In this document: positions 22,241 through 34,830 of the stretch, one piece after another
Position numbering within the stretch: position 1 is the stretch's first letter
Layout of the letters: the number at the start of each line of letters is the position of its first letter
NCBI GenBank assembly: GCA_944474755.1
Contig: OX104123.1
Location: 14,512,275 to 14,576,274, forward strand
Source: Limnoperna fortunei
Lineage: Eukaryota; Mollusca; Bivalvia; Mytilida; Modiolidae
Length of the DNA stretch: 64,000 nt
Direction of reading: 5' to 3'
Program-made: the position numbers and the translations under genes
Notes under the pieces: model-generated
Told to the model about the DNA's origin: nothing
The model's input: only the letters and a program-made list of their open reading frames with translations
Database searches by the model: none

Positions 22241-25200
22241 CCACATTTGCGGCATTATTGGACAAATTTCGTGCTTTTAGTAAATTTAATGGAAGGTTAG
22301 TAAAATAACATACAGCTAAACATTAAAGACGGACTATTCAAAAATCAAATTCGCAAATTTACTGCTTTTTCAGAAGTCTTGGTATGCCAATTCACTATTG
22401 TGCACCGGATATTAAAAACTACCAAATATTTAAATTCTATTAAATTTTACCATAGAATTATGTGTATTTCCTAAGCAACATATTTCGTAAACTGTAAGAC
22501 AAGTACAGACGACATTGCACTGAGATGCAACAACAAAGAAAGGAAGGCTTACAAATTTCACACAACAACGAAACTATTACAGCAGGCATTCGTGAGGTTA
22601 AGAATGAAAAAAAAGAGACAGAAAACAAGGAAAATAATAAAGGTGTTAAAAATTCCACAAACAAAAAATTTCTTCCTGGTATGAAATATGAAGACAGCTC
22701 TGAAACGAAGATTCGGGGGGCGGGGGGCAAATTTTATGCAGACGATTTTCCGCAATACTTTTAATTTGTTGCTTGGTCGCTCTATACTGCTAAATTTTTC
22801 CTTGTTTTCCGATTGGTCAATTTCAGTCAAAACTTAGGTTTTGGTGTAAACAACACGATTTTGCATAGCAGATTTATTCCGCTATTTATCTTCACGAGTT
22901 CATATATTTTAAGGTTGGATACTTCATATTCATGATGGACGAGGCAAGGACTAGATGTTTATCTGCATGTGCATTTAGTGAATGTATTCCCTGATTCATT
23001 TATTTAGTCTGCTCTGTGACCCACGCTGAAGAAACCCCGATAGACGCCTATATTGATTGTTAAGTAAACACGTCCACACGATGATTAGGCGAAAAAAAAA
23101 ATCGTTCGCCAGTTTTGTAAGAAGATTGCTATCGAATATGTTAATGTCACCTGAATTAGACATCAATTGCAATTTAGATGACTGTGTAGTTAAGTATTTT
23201 GGCTTAAGTAGAGCACATGTTGACGGTCAAAAGCGTTGCACTGAGGCAAATAGTGGATAGTTTTCATCAGACATTTTAATATTGAAAATCGGGTGTAATG
23301 ACCAGTGCGTTTGTAGCATATCACATGAAAGATCAGCATATGAAATAATTGACACGTCAGAAGGGTTTCGCGTGCTAAATTAGTATTAAAATGTTAACTT
23401 TTTCACACGCCGTCCTCGTGGGATGTACCCTAATGTGTATGAAAACCGTCGACAAATTGTAAATAAAATGCTGCATATTATTTCAGAAGGCTTCACATAT
23501 TTGTGAAACATTCAAGGTTACTGGACAGTCCATGACAACTTTTTCTTGAAGAGCAAGGGTGCCAACGCCACAAAACGGCGACCATGGAATTCTATCAGAG
23601 TAAAATAACAGAGAATTGACAAGTAGTTCATCTCAAAACTGCAGTGAGAATCGGCCTTTTGTACCAGATATTTTATCAGTGCCTTAGTATGGATCAGCTA
23701 CATTTCAACCTGCAAATTGCACAACTGCTCAAATAACACAAGACTGAAATTCCTAAGCCGATTGGACGCGTACAAAATACTTACAATAAGCCGCTTGGAC
23801 GACCATTATACACTTAAAACTTCATGAGGTAATTAGTTCTCTCGAGTTTGTGGATATGTCAGACCTTTTGGCGGACAACCACCCAGGAGAGGTTGGCTTT
23901 CATATTGGCATCTAAAATAAAAGAGTTGGTTAGGTCCAAGCAATAACGGAGCTTTTAAACCATAGAAAATTGAACCGACGCTTTTTAGTTTATGCCTCAG
24001 TTTTGTTGAAATTAAATCCCTCCCATCCTATTTTATGTTTAGATTTAAATACATGGATTTAATTCGTAAATTTCTGAAAGAAGGACGTGTTTTGTATTTC
24101 ACTCCGCAGGCAGTTATTGATGTAGATATATTTATGTAGAATTGCACGGTCTGCAGTGCAGAGCATTAATGCCTCTGGACTATGAGCTACTTGGATGTAT
24201 GTGGAATGACAAATACTATTTCGACTGTTGCTTGCCCATGGGTTGTAGAATAAGTAAAATGTTTGAAGCATTGTGGATTGCCCTCACGAAATTAAAAGAT
24301 TTTAGACCTGGTATTAGATTTTAAATGACTTCTTGTAGGTAGAAAAATCAAAACATGAAGCTTTTCACAAACTTTAAAAATATTTAGAATTATGTGCAGA
24401 TCTTGGTATCCCATTATCAAATGTACTGGGAAAACATTAGATTTTGTCAAACAACAGTTTCGTTAACCAAAGTTAGATAAATGCTAGATTTATATCAATA
24501 AAACGTTGCGCGTGAAAAAGAACTACAATCATATGTCGGGGTATTAAATTTTGCATGCATTGTTAATAAACCATATCGAGAATTTTTAATATGACTGACT
24601 TGAAAATTAAATTGCCTTCTAACTGTCAAAAAAAAACTTTTTGCTCAAGAAGCAAAACGGGACATGTGCACTTTTTTACAAGATAACAATTATGTTCCTA
24701 TGTTCTTGAATGAATTATTTCTAACCTGTAGGGCTCAACCAAAAGGATTTGCCGTCACCAACAGTCTAGATCGTTGTATGGGGCTTTCTAAGCAGATTGG
24801 AAAACATTAAATATCATGACTGTAGAGTTCTATTATTTCTAATTGCCCTTCAGTTATGGGGTCCTCTTTGGCAGAATCATGCTATCTTATTTTTCAAAGA
24901 CAATGAAGACTTAATATGTCATTAACAAACCAACTTTGAGTTGGGTTGGCCAAACAAGGCTTGATTATATAAACCGTAATTGTGTACAGTTCAACTTCAA
25001 ATTAAAACCCTTTTAAATAATGAACCAAAAAGCAAAAGTGTGAATTAAAACAGAACAGACAAGAACAGCTGAAACAGTATTTGCAGATATGATCAATCAG
25101 GACAGCAATTAGTATACTGAAACGGACAATGAATAGAATGAAAAGCTTTACCATTTCGTTGAGCATGCCATTGAAAACGTTATAAATAACCAGTCAAGTT

Positions 25201-25860
25201 CAGAGAACGAAAGTAAATTTGTAGTTTCCAAAGATTAGATGGTAAAAAAACACTTAACTGGATAACAAGTTGTGAATTAAACTAGTTGCTCAATTGTAAA
25301 TGAAAAACTGAAGAGGATATGTATTGGCTGAGGTAAAAAAGGATGGTTTAAAAGAGGCGAAAAGGGTCACCAAATCACGCGATTCCAAAAATATCAATAC
25401 GCAAAAAAATATTTCTGATCAAGAAGCAGAAAGAACTGAATTCCAGCATGTCCAGTCTGAACAAGTTACTCAATTTAGTCACTAAAATCAAGCCACAAGG
25501 GACAACACGAGGTTTTATTGACTGATCATGTCTTTTATCCATATAGCAATGAATCTGCGGCAAAAATATTAAGACAAAAAGTTACCGAGCATTTGTATAT
25601 ATATACCCATGTTCACTCAGAAGACAAAAAAGTAATATGTTGTTGAGATTGATTGGTAGTACTTTCGTATCGTATAAGGGCACTATTAAAATAACTTGAC
25701 GGCTTATTCTAACATTTCATTTAAGAAGTCTGCAGAACTCGTTTTGCCATATGTTAAGAGATTGCCTTAACAAAATTTGAAGCCTAGTGCCAAGTGTTTT
25801 CTTAAGTTTAATACTAACAGTGTTTTACGGATTAAAGAAATTTCCAAATTTGACTTGTTT
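22241..25860 (+). pseudogene. DIRS-like retrotransposon remnant
   Basis: The clearest part is 24150-24320, which encodes PLDYELLGCMWNDKYYFDCC followed by LPMGCRISKMFEALWIALTK. These are the LGxxWxxxYYxDxxLPMG hallmark residues of DIRS/Ngaro reverse transcriptases. Downstream, 24510-24590 reads ELQSYVGVLNFACIVNKPYR, the connection segment. About 24835-24930 reads ALQLWGPLWQNHAILFFKDN, the RNase-H-like segment. An upstream gag-like part at 22370-22640 shares sequence with 19.5-20.0 kb. Stops are abundant. A tyrosine recombinase, expected at the 3' end, could not be recognised. The element is long dead. Confidence 0.6.
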
Positions 25861-27403
25861 AATTGATCAGTTTTGCATGTTTTCTAAGGGGTCATCAATT
25901 TGAGAATGGCTACCAGAAAAAAAAACACTGCCTCGCTTCTGACAAAAGAGTTGTTCCATGGAAGAGTACATCAACAGTACCTACGACCGGATTTGTAACT
26001 GTCCTTTGGCTTTTGGCTAATGTTGTTCGGTCGGTTTTATTTGCCTTTTGTTTAGTACAGAAAATTTTGTTTTTACTTTTTGCAAAAGAAGCATCATGTG
26101 CATTTCATTTGTATGTAAAAAAAAATGTAACTGAATAATTGTGTACAATTCATTTTTGTCTCGGAGTTTTTTGGATTTTTTCCCCGATTCCTTGATGGTA
26201 TATTGACTTTGCCTTCAATAAATATGTTAATCTGTTAAAATTCTTCTAACTAAAATGAACATATATTGTACAGGACTTAAATTTGTATATTTTGAATAGT
26301 TTAAAAGCTAATTGAATGATGTAATGCAGTAACTTGTATTGTTTTTCGTTGTATTCCTCCTGAATTCCAAGAAAGTTATTTTGATCTCATTATGTGGACA
26401 ACAGTTAATTTTTGCAAAAAACACTAACCATGCGTCTACTGGTTAAAAATCTCTATTGCATATGTGTGTTTGTTTTTCATTAAGCTGTTTGTGTTCCTAG
26501 TGGTAATGCAAGGAACAATGAGCTATGAGACAGATCAATTAAAAACTGCAAAAAATGCTAACCGCTCGGAAAAAAATCTGTTGCATGCGTGTTTTTCTTA
26601 TTGTTAACATTGTTTGTGTGTCTTCTGTATGTACAAAAAACCATGACATGGATAAATTTAGTACAAGCAAGATATAAAAGATGACTAAAAAGTAAGTACT
26701 GAAAACCAGGTTTATTATCAATTTTTCATCTTTTTAGCACTTTTCACCAGTATTATACATATAACGGAAACATGGTTTGCATGCCATTCAGAAATTGTAC
26801 TCTATATATTATGCATGAATATCCATGTGAAGCATGGTAATAATTTCAGAAAGAAAAGAGATATTGGCATGGGTAAAATAATGAATAGATGACAGAACAA
26901 TCCATTAAAAGATAGCATTATATAAGCAATGATACACATTTGTTGTAATTTAAACATGCTTAGGGTAATTTTTACACTATAGATGAGGGGGATCAGGTTC
27001 CGCAATTTCTATTGAGATGCCTATACCAGCTAAGGACCTTTGCATTGGTCGATTTTCCAGTAGGAAATCGATAGTTATTTCTTTTTTATTTTGTACTCCT
27101 GATTTATCCCCCCGTTTGGTAATCGTGTTATTACACTTATTTTAAAACTAATGTTGGAATTATTTAATTTCAGTTTCAAGAACACCAGAAAGCAAACAGT
27201 AAAAATGGGAAGCATAGCAAACTATAACCAGGACTAACAAAAACTTACACCAGTGCAGAACAGAAATGTAAAATTAAAGCTTTAAATGCTTCATGACTAA
27301 ATTTTAAAAAGTCGCCATAAAACACAAAAAAGACCATGTGACACGCTATTCAAGTTAGATAAGGAACAAAACTATATAGGTGCTATGGATATGGGGAACT
27401 TTG
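25861..27403. other. no gene recognised; weak tandem duplication at 26.40-26.65 kb
   Basis: AT-rich spacer. Two diverged copies of a roughly 130-bp unit (gcaaaaaacactaaccatgc and gcaaaaaatgctaaccgctc, each followed by a TGTTTGTG stretch) lie head to tail at 26.41-26.53 and 26.54-26.65 kb. The open frames here lack domains. Confidence 0.45.
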
Positions 27404-27432
27404 TGAGAGGTTCATTATTAGTGAACCTCTCA
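27404..27432. repeat. perfect 11-bp hairpin
   Basis: TGAGAGGTTCA and its exact reverse complement are separated by a 7-base loop. No gene adjoins it, and it may be the end of an unrecognised element. Confidence 0.6.
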
Positions 27433-28319
27433 TAGACATTACGCCATACTCAAACAGACGGCGTAAAGTCATGCCTACAGTTGAAAAGGACAAAAATATA
27501 GAGATGCTAAGCCCACAGACGGATATTTGCTTTGGAAGAGGACGTCCCATGCGGAAAGGCAGAAACTACATTTACAAAACCCTACTGTTTTTGTACAAGA
27601 GGAAGAAATAAATGTGTAAGTTATCTAATGAAGGTGAGATTTACTTCCATGTTCATTAATGAATTCAAATAACAAATAAACAGAAATTCATATGGCAATC
27701 GACATGTATATTTAAATTCAAAGTTTTGGGCTGTTAAATACAAAAATTATAATAAACGAATATCAGAATATCTGTGGCGTTACAAATTATCATGAATCAA
27801 TGCCTGTGAGTAGCGGAACAGTAGGTTCATAAGGTGTTCATACTGATGCAAATATTGAAGCCAAGTAAATGTTGAGCTGTAGGACGTTTATTGCTTCATA
27901 TCATGCCATTTCGTTTTAAAATGCACAATATGCAAATATTCTAAATGTGAACAATGTTAGGAAACTCTTCAGCAGCATTTATTCCAAAATCATTTGAATA
28001 TCCTGAATATAATTTGCTTACATATATTTTCATAAATTGTCTGCAAATATTTAAGTGAAGATCCAGATGTTTCAGAAGATCAAAGTATCACACACAAAAA
28101 AGACAACCGTGTGAAAAGGAGAAGAGAAACAATGAAAAGATTATATCGAGAGAAATCAACTGGGTACTTACTTCTCACTTTTATTATGTCATGTCAACTT
28201 TGTTGTAGGACATAATACTAAATCAGTCTCCGTCTCGTCAAACTTCCGATTACGTTTGCATATAACATTTTTAAAGCTGATTTCTTTATTTCATTATATT
28301 AAAGGTATATCCCAGCAAA

Positions 28320-28930
28320 CGACCAGATTAAATTCAAAACATGACATCTAGTAGATGTCCGAGTATAATCGCACCTGTTAAGTCAATTCAGTCTGACCAT
28401 GACATCATTAAGTCAATTCTTGACATTCGTGCACCATAGTTTAGCGGTCCGAGACTAATTCCTGCAGTGACATGAATGTTTTTGAAAGATTCTTTAACAC
28501 ATTTTATGAGTTGACAACAAACAAGACTGTTCAAGCGGAGCAGACTAATATTCTGACAGGCCAACTCAGTAAATGATCTTCTATTAAAGGTTCTCAGCAT
28601 TATACAAGACACTATATTAAACAATTTCAAAATTGAAACATCAAAATTGTTCACCCGAAGCAAATGAAGCATCCCATGTTTGCTATAATGATCAGTCTAT
28701 AATATTTTATATGTCTGGTTATATATTAAGTGCAATTAAAAAGCAAACAACCAGTCAAAATCACAAGGAGCTTGCCGATTCAAATTTTATCAAAAAAGCA
28801 AGCCGAGATCAACTTCGTTTCAAGGTATGGGGAGTGTACGGCAAGGCTTGATTGAGGAGGTTAGAAAACTCTAAGCGACAACTGTTTCTTCCTGTTACGT
28901 AGATTTTAAACATGTTGCCGAAAATATGTC
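28320..28930. repeat. diverged dispersed repeat, copy 1
   Basis: Matches 30125-30735 along its whole length with many substitutions and indels. Shared anchors are cagtctgaccatgacatc / cggtctgaccatgacatc, tctcagcattatac, ggttatatatt, gcgacaactgtttctt and attttaaacatgttg. Open frames within it are not conserved in the second copy, so it is probably non-coding. Confidence 0.7.
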
Positions 28931-29345
28931 AACCTAAACAGCACCACCTCACTATTGACAGAGCAAATCTAATAATGAAAATCTTATATGACCCCATAGT
29001 TAATCACTATTGGTACATTCTTTGTCCCTAACCCAATTTATGTAAATTAGAGAAGTTCATCAACTTCTTACTGCGGACTACATTTGTCGTCCGGTTGAAA
29101 CATTTGTAAAAAAGATTGATGTTTGTAAAATAATACAAGGGATTTTATATATTTTTATATAAACAATTTATACACTTTTGATAGTTTTACATTAAAATTA
29201 TGCTTTCATACGCGAAGCTTAACCTCTAAAAAATATCTCTCATGGGAACCATTGTATGGTAGAAGTGATGTGGTTGACGTAGGATTGCCAGAATTCTTTG
29301 CTTGCTAGTTTATCTTGCAATACGATTGGTGTTATCTCGACAACT
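28931..29345. other. no gene recognised
   Basis: AT-rich spacer with nothing supportable. Confidence 0.4.
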
Positions 29346-29912
29346 CCAAGCAGTCACAACTAGCACACATGACTGTTGACAGTGGATATGATGAAGATAC
29401 TACTTTGATACAGAGCTGTTTTGTTGGTGATGTAAACTTGACACAGTTGATAATAAATCATTGTGGTGTCAATGGTAACACTAGAATACATGAGCATACC
29501 AATGTAATGTAAATATTTATTAAAGAAAATTTTGATTTTTAGATAAAGCTTAAGGTCTGCCTTATTCATTTTCATACGAGATACACAACGTTTTAATTTT
29601 ACTAAAAAAGACAATACAATATTTTTAAATTCATTTGACAATGAGGTGACACACCAGAAAAGATACACAGCATTGCAACTGAACCTAAACAGCAGTCACA
29701 AATAGCACACATGACTTGACATTGGATATGATAAAAATACTACTTTGATACAGAGCTGCTTTGTTAGTGATGTAAACTAGACACAGTTGATAATTAATCA
29801 TTGTGGTGTCAATGTTACATTAGAATACATAATTTTACTAGAACAGACAATACAAAAATTTCATTTGATAATGAGATGACACACCAGAAAAAAGATACAC
29901 ATCATAGCAAGA
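29346..29912. repeat. direct duplication of a ~220-330 bp unit
   Basis: The unit at 29349-29680 (agcagtcacaactagcacac, then actactttgatacagagctg, then gacacaccagaaaagatac) recurs at 29690-29910 in the same orientation with an internal deletion. The short plus-strand frame in copy 1 (starting near 29315) has stops in copy 2, so a conserved protein is not supported. Confidence 0.75.
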
Positions 29913-30020
29913 GACCATAAAGAATATGTCAAAGCATTAAGCACAATTGACCACGACAGACAACAAACACAATTCATGATGTCTTCTCCTTAAACATTAT
30001 TTCAATTATAATTGTTAACC

Positions 30021-30105
30021 GATTAGATGTTTGCTTAACGTTCAGCGAGCAGTATTGCAGCTATATTCAAGACGAGTACAAGTTAACAAACATTAAAATT
30101 AATTG
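30021..30105 (-). repeat. 440-bp LINE-tailed repeat, 3' tail only
   Basis: The core cagcgagcagtattgcagct is followed by acaagttaacaaacatt, as in the fuller copies at 20.5 and 21.4 kb. It is truncated after about 85 bp. Confidence 0.7.
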
Positions 30106-30124
30106 ATGTGTTTTCTCGCTGTTA

Positions 30125-30735
30125 GAAATTATCAGCTGTCCCTTTCACAAAACATTTAAAGTACAATCACACTTGCAAAGTCAAATCGGTCTGACCATGA
30201 CATCCGTAAATCAATTCTCGACATTGATATTGTAGTGGCCAGAGACATTCCACCAGTGACATGACTCCTCATGAATGATTGTTCAACACAGGTTGCGAGT
30301 CGACAACCAACAAGACTGCTCAAACGGAATTGACCAATATACTGACAGGCAACTCACTAAATAATCTTCCTATTAAGCAGTTTCTCAGCATTATACTAGG
30401 CGCCAATAAAACAATTTCATTAATAAACAATCAAATTTGTTCCACAGAATAGCAAACGAAGCATCTTAGTTTCACACACTTCATACTTTTGTACTTTTTT
30501 GGTTATATATTGTATATTTATATATAAGGGCAATTGAAAACAAACAACCCGCCAGAATGACAAGAATTTGCTGATTGAATTGCAATAATTAGAACATCCA
30601 TTAAAGAATAACTTCGTTTTAAGGTAATAGAACTGGACAAGGCTTAATCTTGGAGGTTTGACAATTCCAGGCGACGACTGTTTCTTACTGGTACGTGAAT
30701 TTTAAACATGTTGACGACAATATGTCACCTAAACA
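30125..30735. repeat. diverged dispersed repeat, copy 2
   Basis: Partner of 28320-28930 in the same orientation. It runs directly up to the start of the minisatellite at 30812, so the minisatellite may have grown inside or beside this element. Confidence 0.7.
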
Positions 30736-30811
30736 GTACCACTTGGTCTCTGCGGTCTTTAAAACAAAATATTTTGCGGCTGGATCTCGCAACTTTTATA
30801 ATGATAAATAT

Positions 30812-31689
30812 GTGAACTTAAAATCTAGGATGTGGCCCACAGACAATTTGACACCAGCAAAAATAATAAATATGCGACTTTAAAAGCTAGGATGTGGTCC
30901 ACTGACACATGGACAGCAGAAAAACATGAAAAGCATGTGCCTTTAAAAGCTAGGAATTGGTCCACAGACAATTGGACATCAGAAGATCATGATAAATATG
31001 TGACCTTAAAAGCTAGGATGTGGTCCACAGACAACTGAACACTAGAACATTATACGCACGTGACCTTAAAAGTTATGATGCGGTAAACAGACAGCTGGAC
31101 ATCAGAAGAACATTATAAACACGTGACCTTTAACGCTAGGATGTGGTCCAAATACAACTGTACATCAGAAGAACATGGTAAACATTTGACCTTAAAAGCT
31201 AGGATGTGGTCCACAGACAATTGGACATCAGAAGAACATGATAATTATGTGGCTTTAAAAGCTAGGATGTGGTCCACTGACAACTGGACATCAGAACATC
31301 ATCATGTGACCTTAAAAGCAAGGATGTGGTCCACAGACCATTAGACATCTAAGATGTGACCTTAACAGCTAGGATGACATCAGACGAACATTATTACATG
31401 TGATCTAAAAAGCTAGGATGTGGTCCACAGACAATTGGACACCCTAGAACATGATAAACATATGACCTCAAAAGCTAGGATGGGGTCAACTGACAACTGG
31501 ATACCAGAAGAACATAATAAACATGTGACCGCTAAAGCTAGGATTAGGACGCCAGAACATGATAAACATGTGACCTTTAAAGATAGGATGTGGTTCTCAG
31601 AAAGTTGGACAGAACATTATAAACAAGTGACCTTTAAAGCTAAGATGTGGTCCACAGACAATTGGACATCAGAAGATCATGATAATCAG
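30812..31689 (+). repeat. minisatellite, about 15 units of mostly 63 bp (21 codons)
   Basis: Head-to-tail units beginning GTGACCTTAAAAGCTAGGAT. The common length is 63 bp; several are shortened to about 44-60 bp. Read in one frame a unit gives LKARMWSTDNWTSEEHDKH plus two residues, so up to four consecutive units stay open (for example 31123-31344). Shortened units and stops break the frame repeatedly. Nothing upstream supplies a start or other exon, so I treat it as a non-coding minisatellite that may descend from a coding repeat. Confidence 0.9.
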
Positions 31690-32214
31690 TTCGAAATATC
31701 ATAGGTAGATATTGATGGTAACCAAATAATCTTAACAGGATAGTTTACATACGAAGTAATTTCCAATAACCGGAACATGAACAATATTATATAGAATTTG
31801 CTAATTTTGTAGCACTTTTTCAAACATTTCTGCTTTTATATGTTAACCAGAAGACAAGATAAGAAAAGCAGTTAATATTGCATCCGCTTAGCTACCTAGA
31901 TCCCAGAAAATCATATCAAAGCCACTCAACAAATTTTCCGAGATATTAGATCACTGATAAAAAGCACTCAAGATAAAACAGCAAATACAATTCATTACTA
32001 ATACCAAATAAGAGCTAGAAACTTTGTAATTTTGTCTCACTTTCAAAGAAAATGGAGACATTGTTTTATCTGCTTTTTTCTTTCTCGACAACTTATTGCC
32101 CTTTACCTTAAAGCTAAAATTTCACCCAGGCCTTGTATTTTGGTGTGTAGATAGGTCAACATGGTAGATGACCGTGACGAATGTCTTAACTAAAGGCTTA
32201 AATATTGATCTGAG
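31690..32214. other. no gene recognised
   Basis: AT-rich spacer following the minisatellite. Confidence 0.4.
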
Positions 32215-32366
32215 CCCGGTTTCATAAAACATCTCAACTTTCAGGATTTCCTCAACTTGTCCTCAACTCAAAAATTGACCAATCAAATTGCTTGAAAATT
32301 CAAATTTGAGGAAAAACTCAGATTATTGAGGAAAATCTCAATTTGAGAAGTTTTATGAAACCCAAG
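32215..32366. repeat. MITE with ~20-bp terminal inverted repeats
   Basis: GGTTTCATAAAACATCTCAA at the left is mirrored by TTGAGAAGTTTTATGAAACC at the right (one mismatch), about 150 bp overall and AT-rich inside. It is a typical non-autonomous cut-and-paste element. No transposase gene with matching ends is visible in the window. Confidence 0.75.
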
Positions 32367-32921
32367 CCAGACCATAGTCGAGTCCTTTACCATGATTGAT
32401 GACTTTGGCCTTTCCCATCAAGTTCAAGTTTCTTACTCGTTTGTCTTTAATAAATTTGTAGATATTTGGTATTGTGGTACGTCAACATGAATAACCTTTA
32501 AACTCGTAGTCGTTCAATGTCAAGTGTCTGTGCTGTCTTTATTTCAGGGGAGGGGTTTACAGGCTTTCGGTATTATGTATGATGTTAGATGTCCAAACAG
32601 ATGTCCTTGGTTAACCTTTTATTTTGACTTTACAGTAAAATTGGTACTTTTTGTAAAGAGTTTAATATAAAGATGAAACATAAGTTATAGTGAGTTATAA
32701 CAATTCTAGATAAAAAAAACACTTGAATAATAAAATCTAGTACAATATATAAATCTGTTTGTTATTTTTATTCTGTTAGCATTCAACAGGAATAAAGAAA
32801 TTATTCTCTAATCTAGGTTATTATTGAATCATACAAATCATTGATATAGCCATTAAGTAATTGTTCAGAAAGGATGAATCAGTTCAGCTTCTAAAACAGG
32901 TACTTTATCAATATTAAATGG
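32367..32921. other. no gene recognised
   Basis: Spacer without supportable features. Confidence 0.4.
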
Positions 32922-32957
32922 ATAACTACCTCAACCACTCTGCCAGAGGCCCCATTT
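32922..32957 (-). repeat. tRNA-headed SINE, head fragment
   Basis: On the minus strand it reads AAATGGGGCCTCTGGCAGAG then TGGTTGAGGTAG, the start and A-box area of the SINE family seen at 11.2 kb. The rest is absent. Confidence 0.65.
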
Positions 32958-33051
32958 AAATAAAGATTGCCCAATTATGTTTGGATTTTTTTTTGCTTTT
33001 TGTCTTGTGTCTTCGTCTAAATCGAAACTACTTCACAAAAAGAATTATGAA

Positions 33052-34516
33052 CTAGAGGCTCCCAGGAGCCTGTATCGCTCACCTGAACCTGAAACCAAAC
33101 AACCCCTTTTTATCCAGCTTTTCGTTGCTATTAGGAATTGCCCAACACTTTGCAAAAATCATCAATTTAGACCTTTTAAGGGAAATAACTCCTGTAAGGA
33201 TGAGCTTTTGATGCTTAGAGGGAGAAGGGAGGTTCACTTCAAATTTGCTGTACCCGTTATACTATTTTAACTATCAGTCGAAAACTCTCTCGACTCCCAC
33301 CCCACCCCCCCCTCCTTTTTTTCATTTTTTCTATTTTACGCCAACGTAGCTATGTAGGTAGTCAGGTGTCATGATTTGCACAATTTTGGTAGAGGACGTC
33401 CTAAAGATGATGTGTGCAATGTTTCAAAGCAGTCATTTCATTGGTTAAAGAGAAGATTTTTTAAATCAAGTAAAATTGATTAAAAAAATGTTCCAAGGAG
33501 AATAATGCATAAACGGTTCATCAGACAACCTTGACCCTAAGTCATTTTTGTAGCCCTCATAGAGCAGAACAATTAAGCAATGCTAACTTTTTTCCTTAGT
33601 TCTAATAATTTTTTAGATTTTGAGGCAAAAATGTCAAAAATAATCAATTTGGACAATTAAAGGGCAATAACTCCTATAAGGAGTCATCATACAACTTCAA
33701 ACCAATGGAGTGTTTCGTAGAGCTTTTAATGCAGATGAAGGCATGTCTCTTCGGTTTTCCTCTATCCGTTACACTTTTTAAAAATATAAGCCAAAAATGT
33801 ATTTTACCCCCCCCCCCCCCTCTTCCGTCCTATTTTTAGCCATGGTGGCCATGTTGGTTTATCTGCAGCCATGTTTGGTACAAACTTGGTTGAGGACATT
33901 TGACGGATGATGTGTACAAAGTTTCAAAGCAGTACTTACAGTTGTTTCAGAGGAGAAGATTTTCATAAATCAATTAAAACAGTTCAAGGGGAATCTCTTA
34001 AACGTTAATCAGACAATCTTGACCCTTATGTCATTTTTGTTGCCCTCATAGAGCAGAACAATTAAGCAATGCTAACTTTTTCTCTAGTTCTAATAATTTT
34101 CAAGATTTTGAGGCAAAAATGGCAAAAATCATCAATTTTGACAATTAAAGGGAAATAACTCCTACAAGGAGTCATCATACATCTTTGACCCAATGGAGTG
34201 TTTTGTAGAGCTTTAGATGCTGAAGAATGATGGTCTGTTTGGTGTTCCTGTATCTGTTATACTTTTTGAACTATAAGCAAAAAACTGTATTTTGACCCCC
34301 CTGTTCTATTTTTAGCCATGTTGGTTGGTCTGAGGCCATGATTTGGGCAAACTTGGTAGAGGACATTTTACTGATTATGTGTGTAAAGTTTCAAAGCAAT
34401 CCCTTCAGTGGTTTTGGAGGAGAAGATTTTTGAAGAAAAGTTAACGACGACGACGACGGACGCCAAGTGATGGCAATAGCTCACATGACCCTTCGGGTCA
34501 GGTGAGCTAAAAAGTA
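33052..34516 (-). mobile_element. Helitron-like non-autonomous element, copy 2 (inverted)
   Basis: Read on the minus strand the 3' end is the hairpin AGGCTCC..GGAGCCT followed by CTAG and T. The 5' end near 34516 contains the palindrome AGCTCACCTGACCC gaa GGGTCATGTGAGCT (34478-34508). Both ends match the copy at 16.1-17.2 kb. The interior carries two to three copies of a roughly 520-bp unit (aactcctataaggagtcatc and aactcctacaaggagtcatc; attaagcaatgctaactttt twice). C-runs occur at 33300-33315 and 33807-33820. There are no coding genes. The exact 5' boundary is uncertain. Confidence 0.65.
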
Positions 34517-34524
34517 CTTTCAAG

Positions 34525-34830
34525 CGTCCTCGACAAAGTTGAATTTTTTGCGCCGACCAATATCCAAAATGGCTGCCATCATGGGACATACTTGAACGGG
34601 CAACGCATACAAAAACGGCTTCTTCTAAACATTCAATATATTAAACCAAAATTATGCAGAAATGAAACGACAAGTCATTATTCTTCATCAAGCCTATTAG
34701 ATTTTCAACATGTCTGCTAGCAGTGCTACATTTTGGTTTGTTAAAATTTCAAAATGTTTTCTTACAAGCTGCTAGATAAAAGAACTGTGATACTGTTGAA
34801 ATTCATCTCGATGGTCCTGAACAATGCAAC
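34525..34830 (+). repeat. Helitron-like element, interior fragment
   Basis: Resembles the interior of copy 1 at 16.4-16.9 kb in the plus orientation (aatatccaaaatggctgcca, then caaaaacggcttcttct and aaccaaaattatgcagaaat). It has no ends. It abuts copy 2 on the opposite strand. Confidence 0.5.

Noticed and set aside
30812..31704. Secreted or structural repeat protein encoded by the 21-codon repeat
   Set aside because: No start, signal peptide or upstream exon. Several units are out of frame and contain stops.
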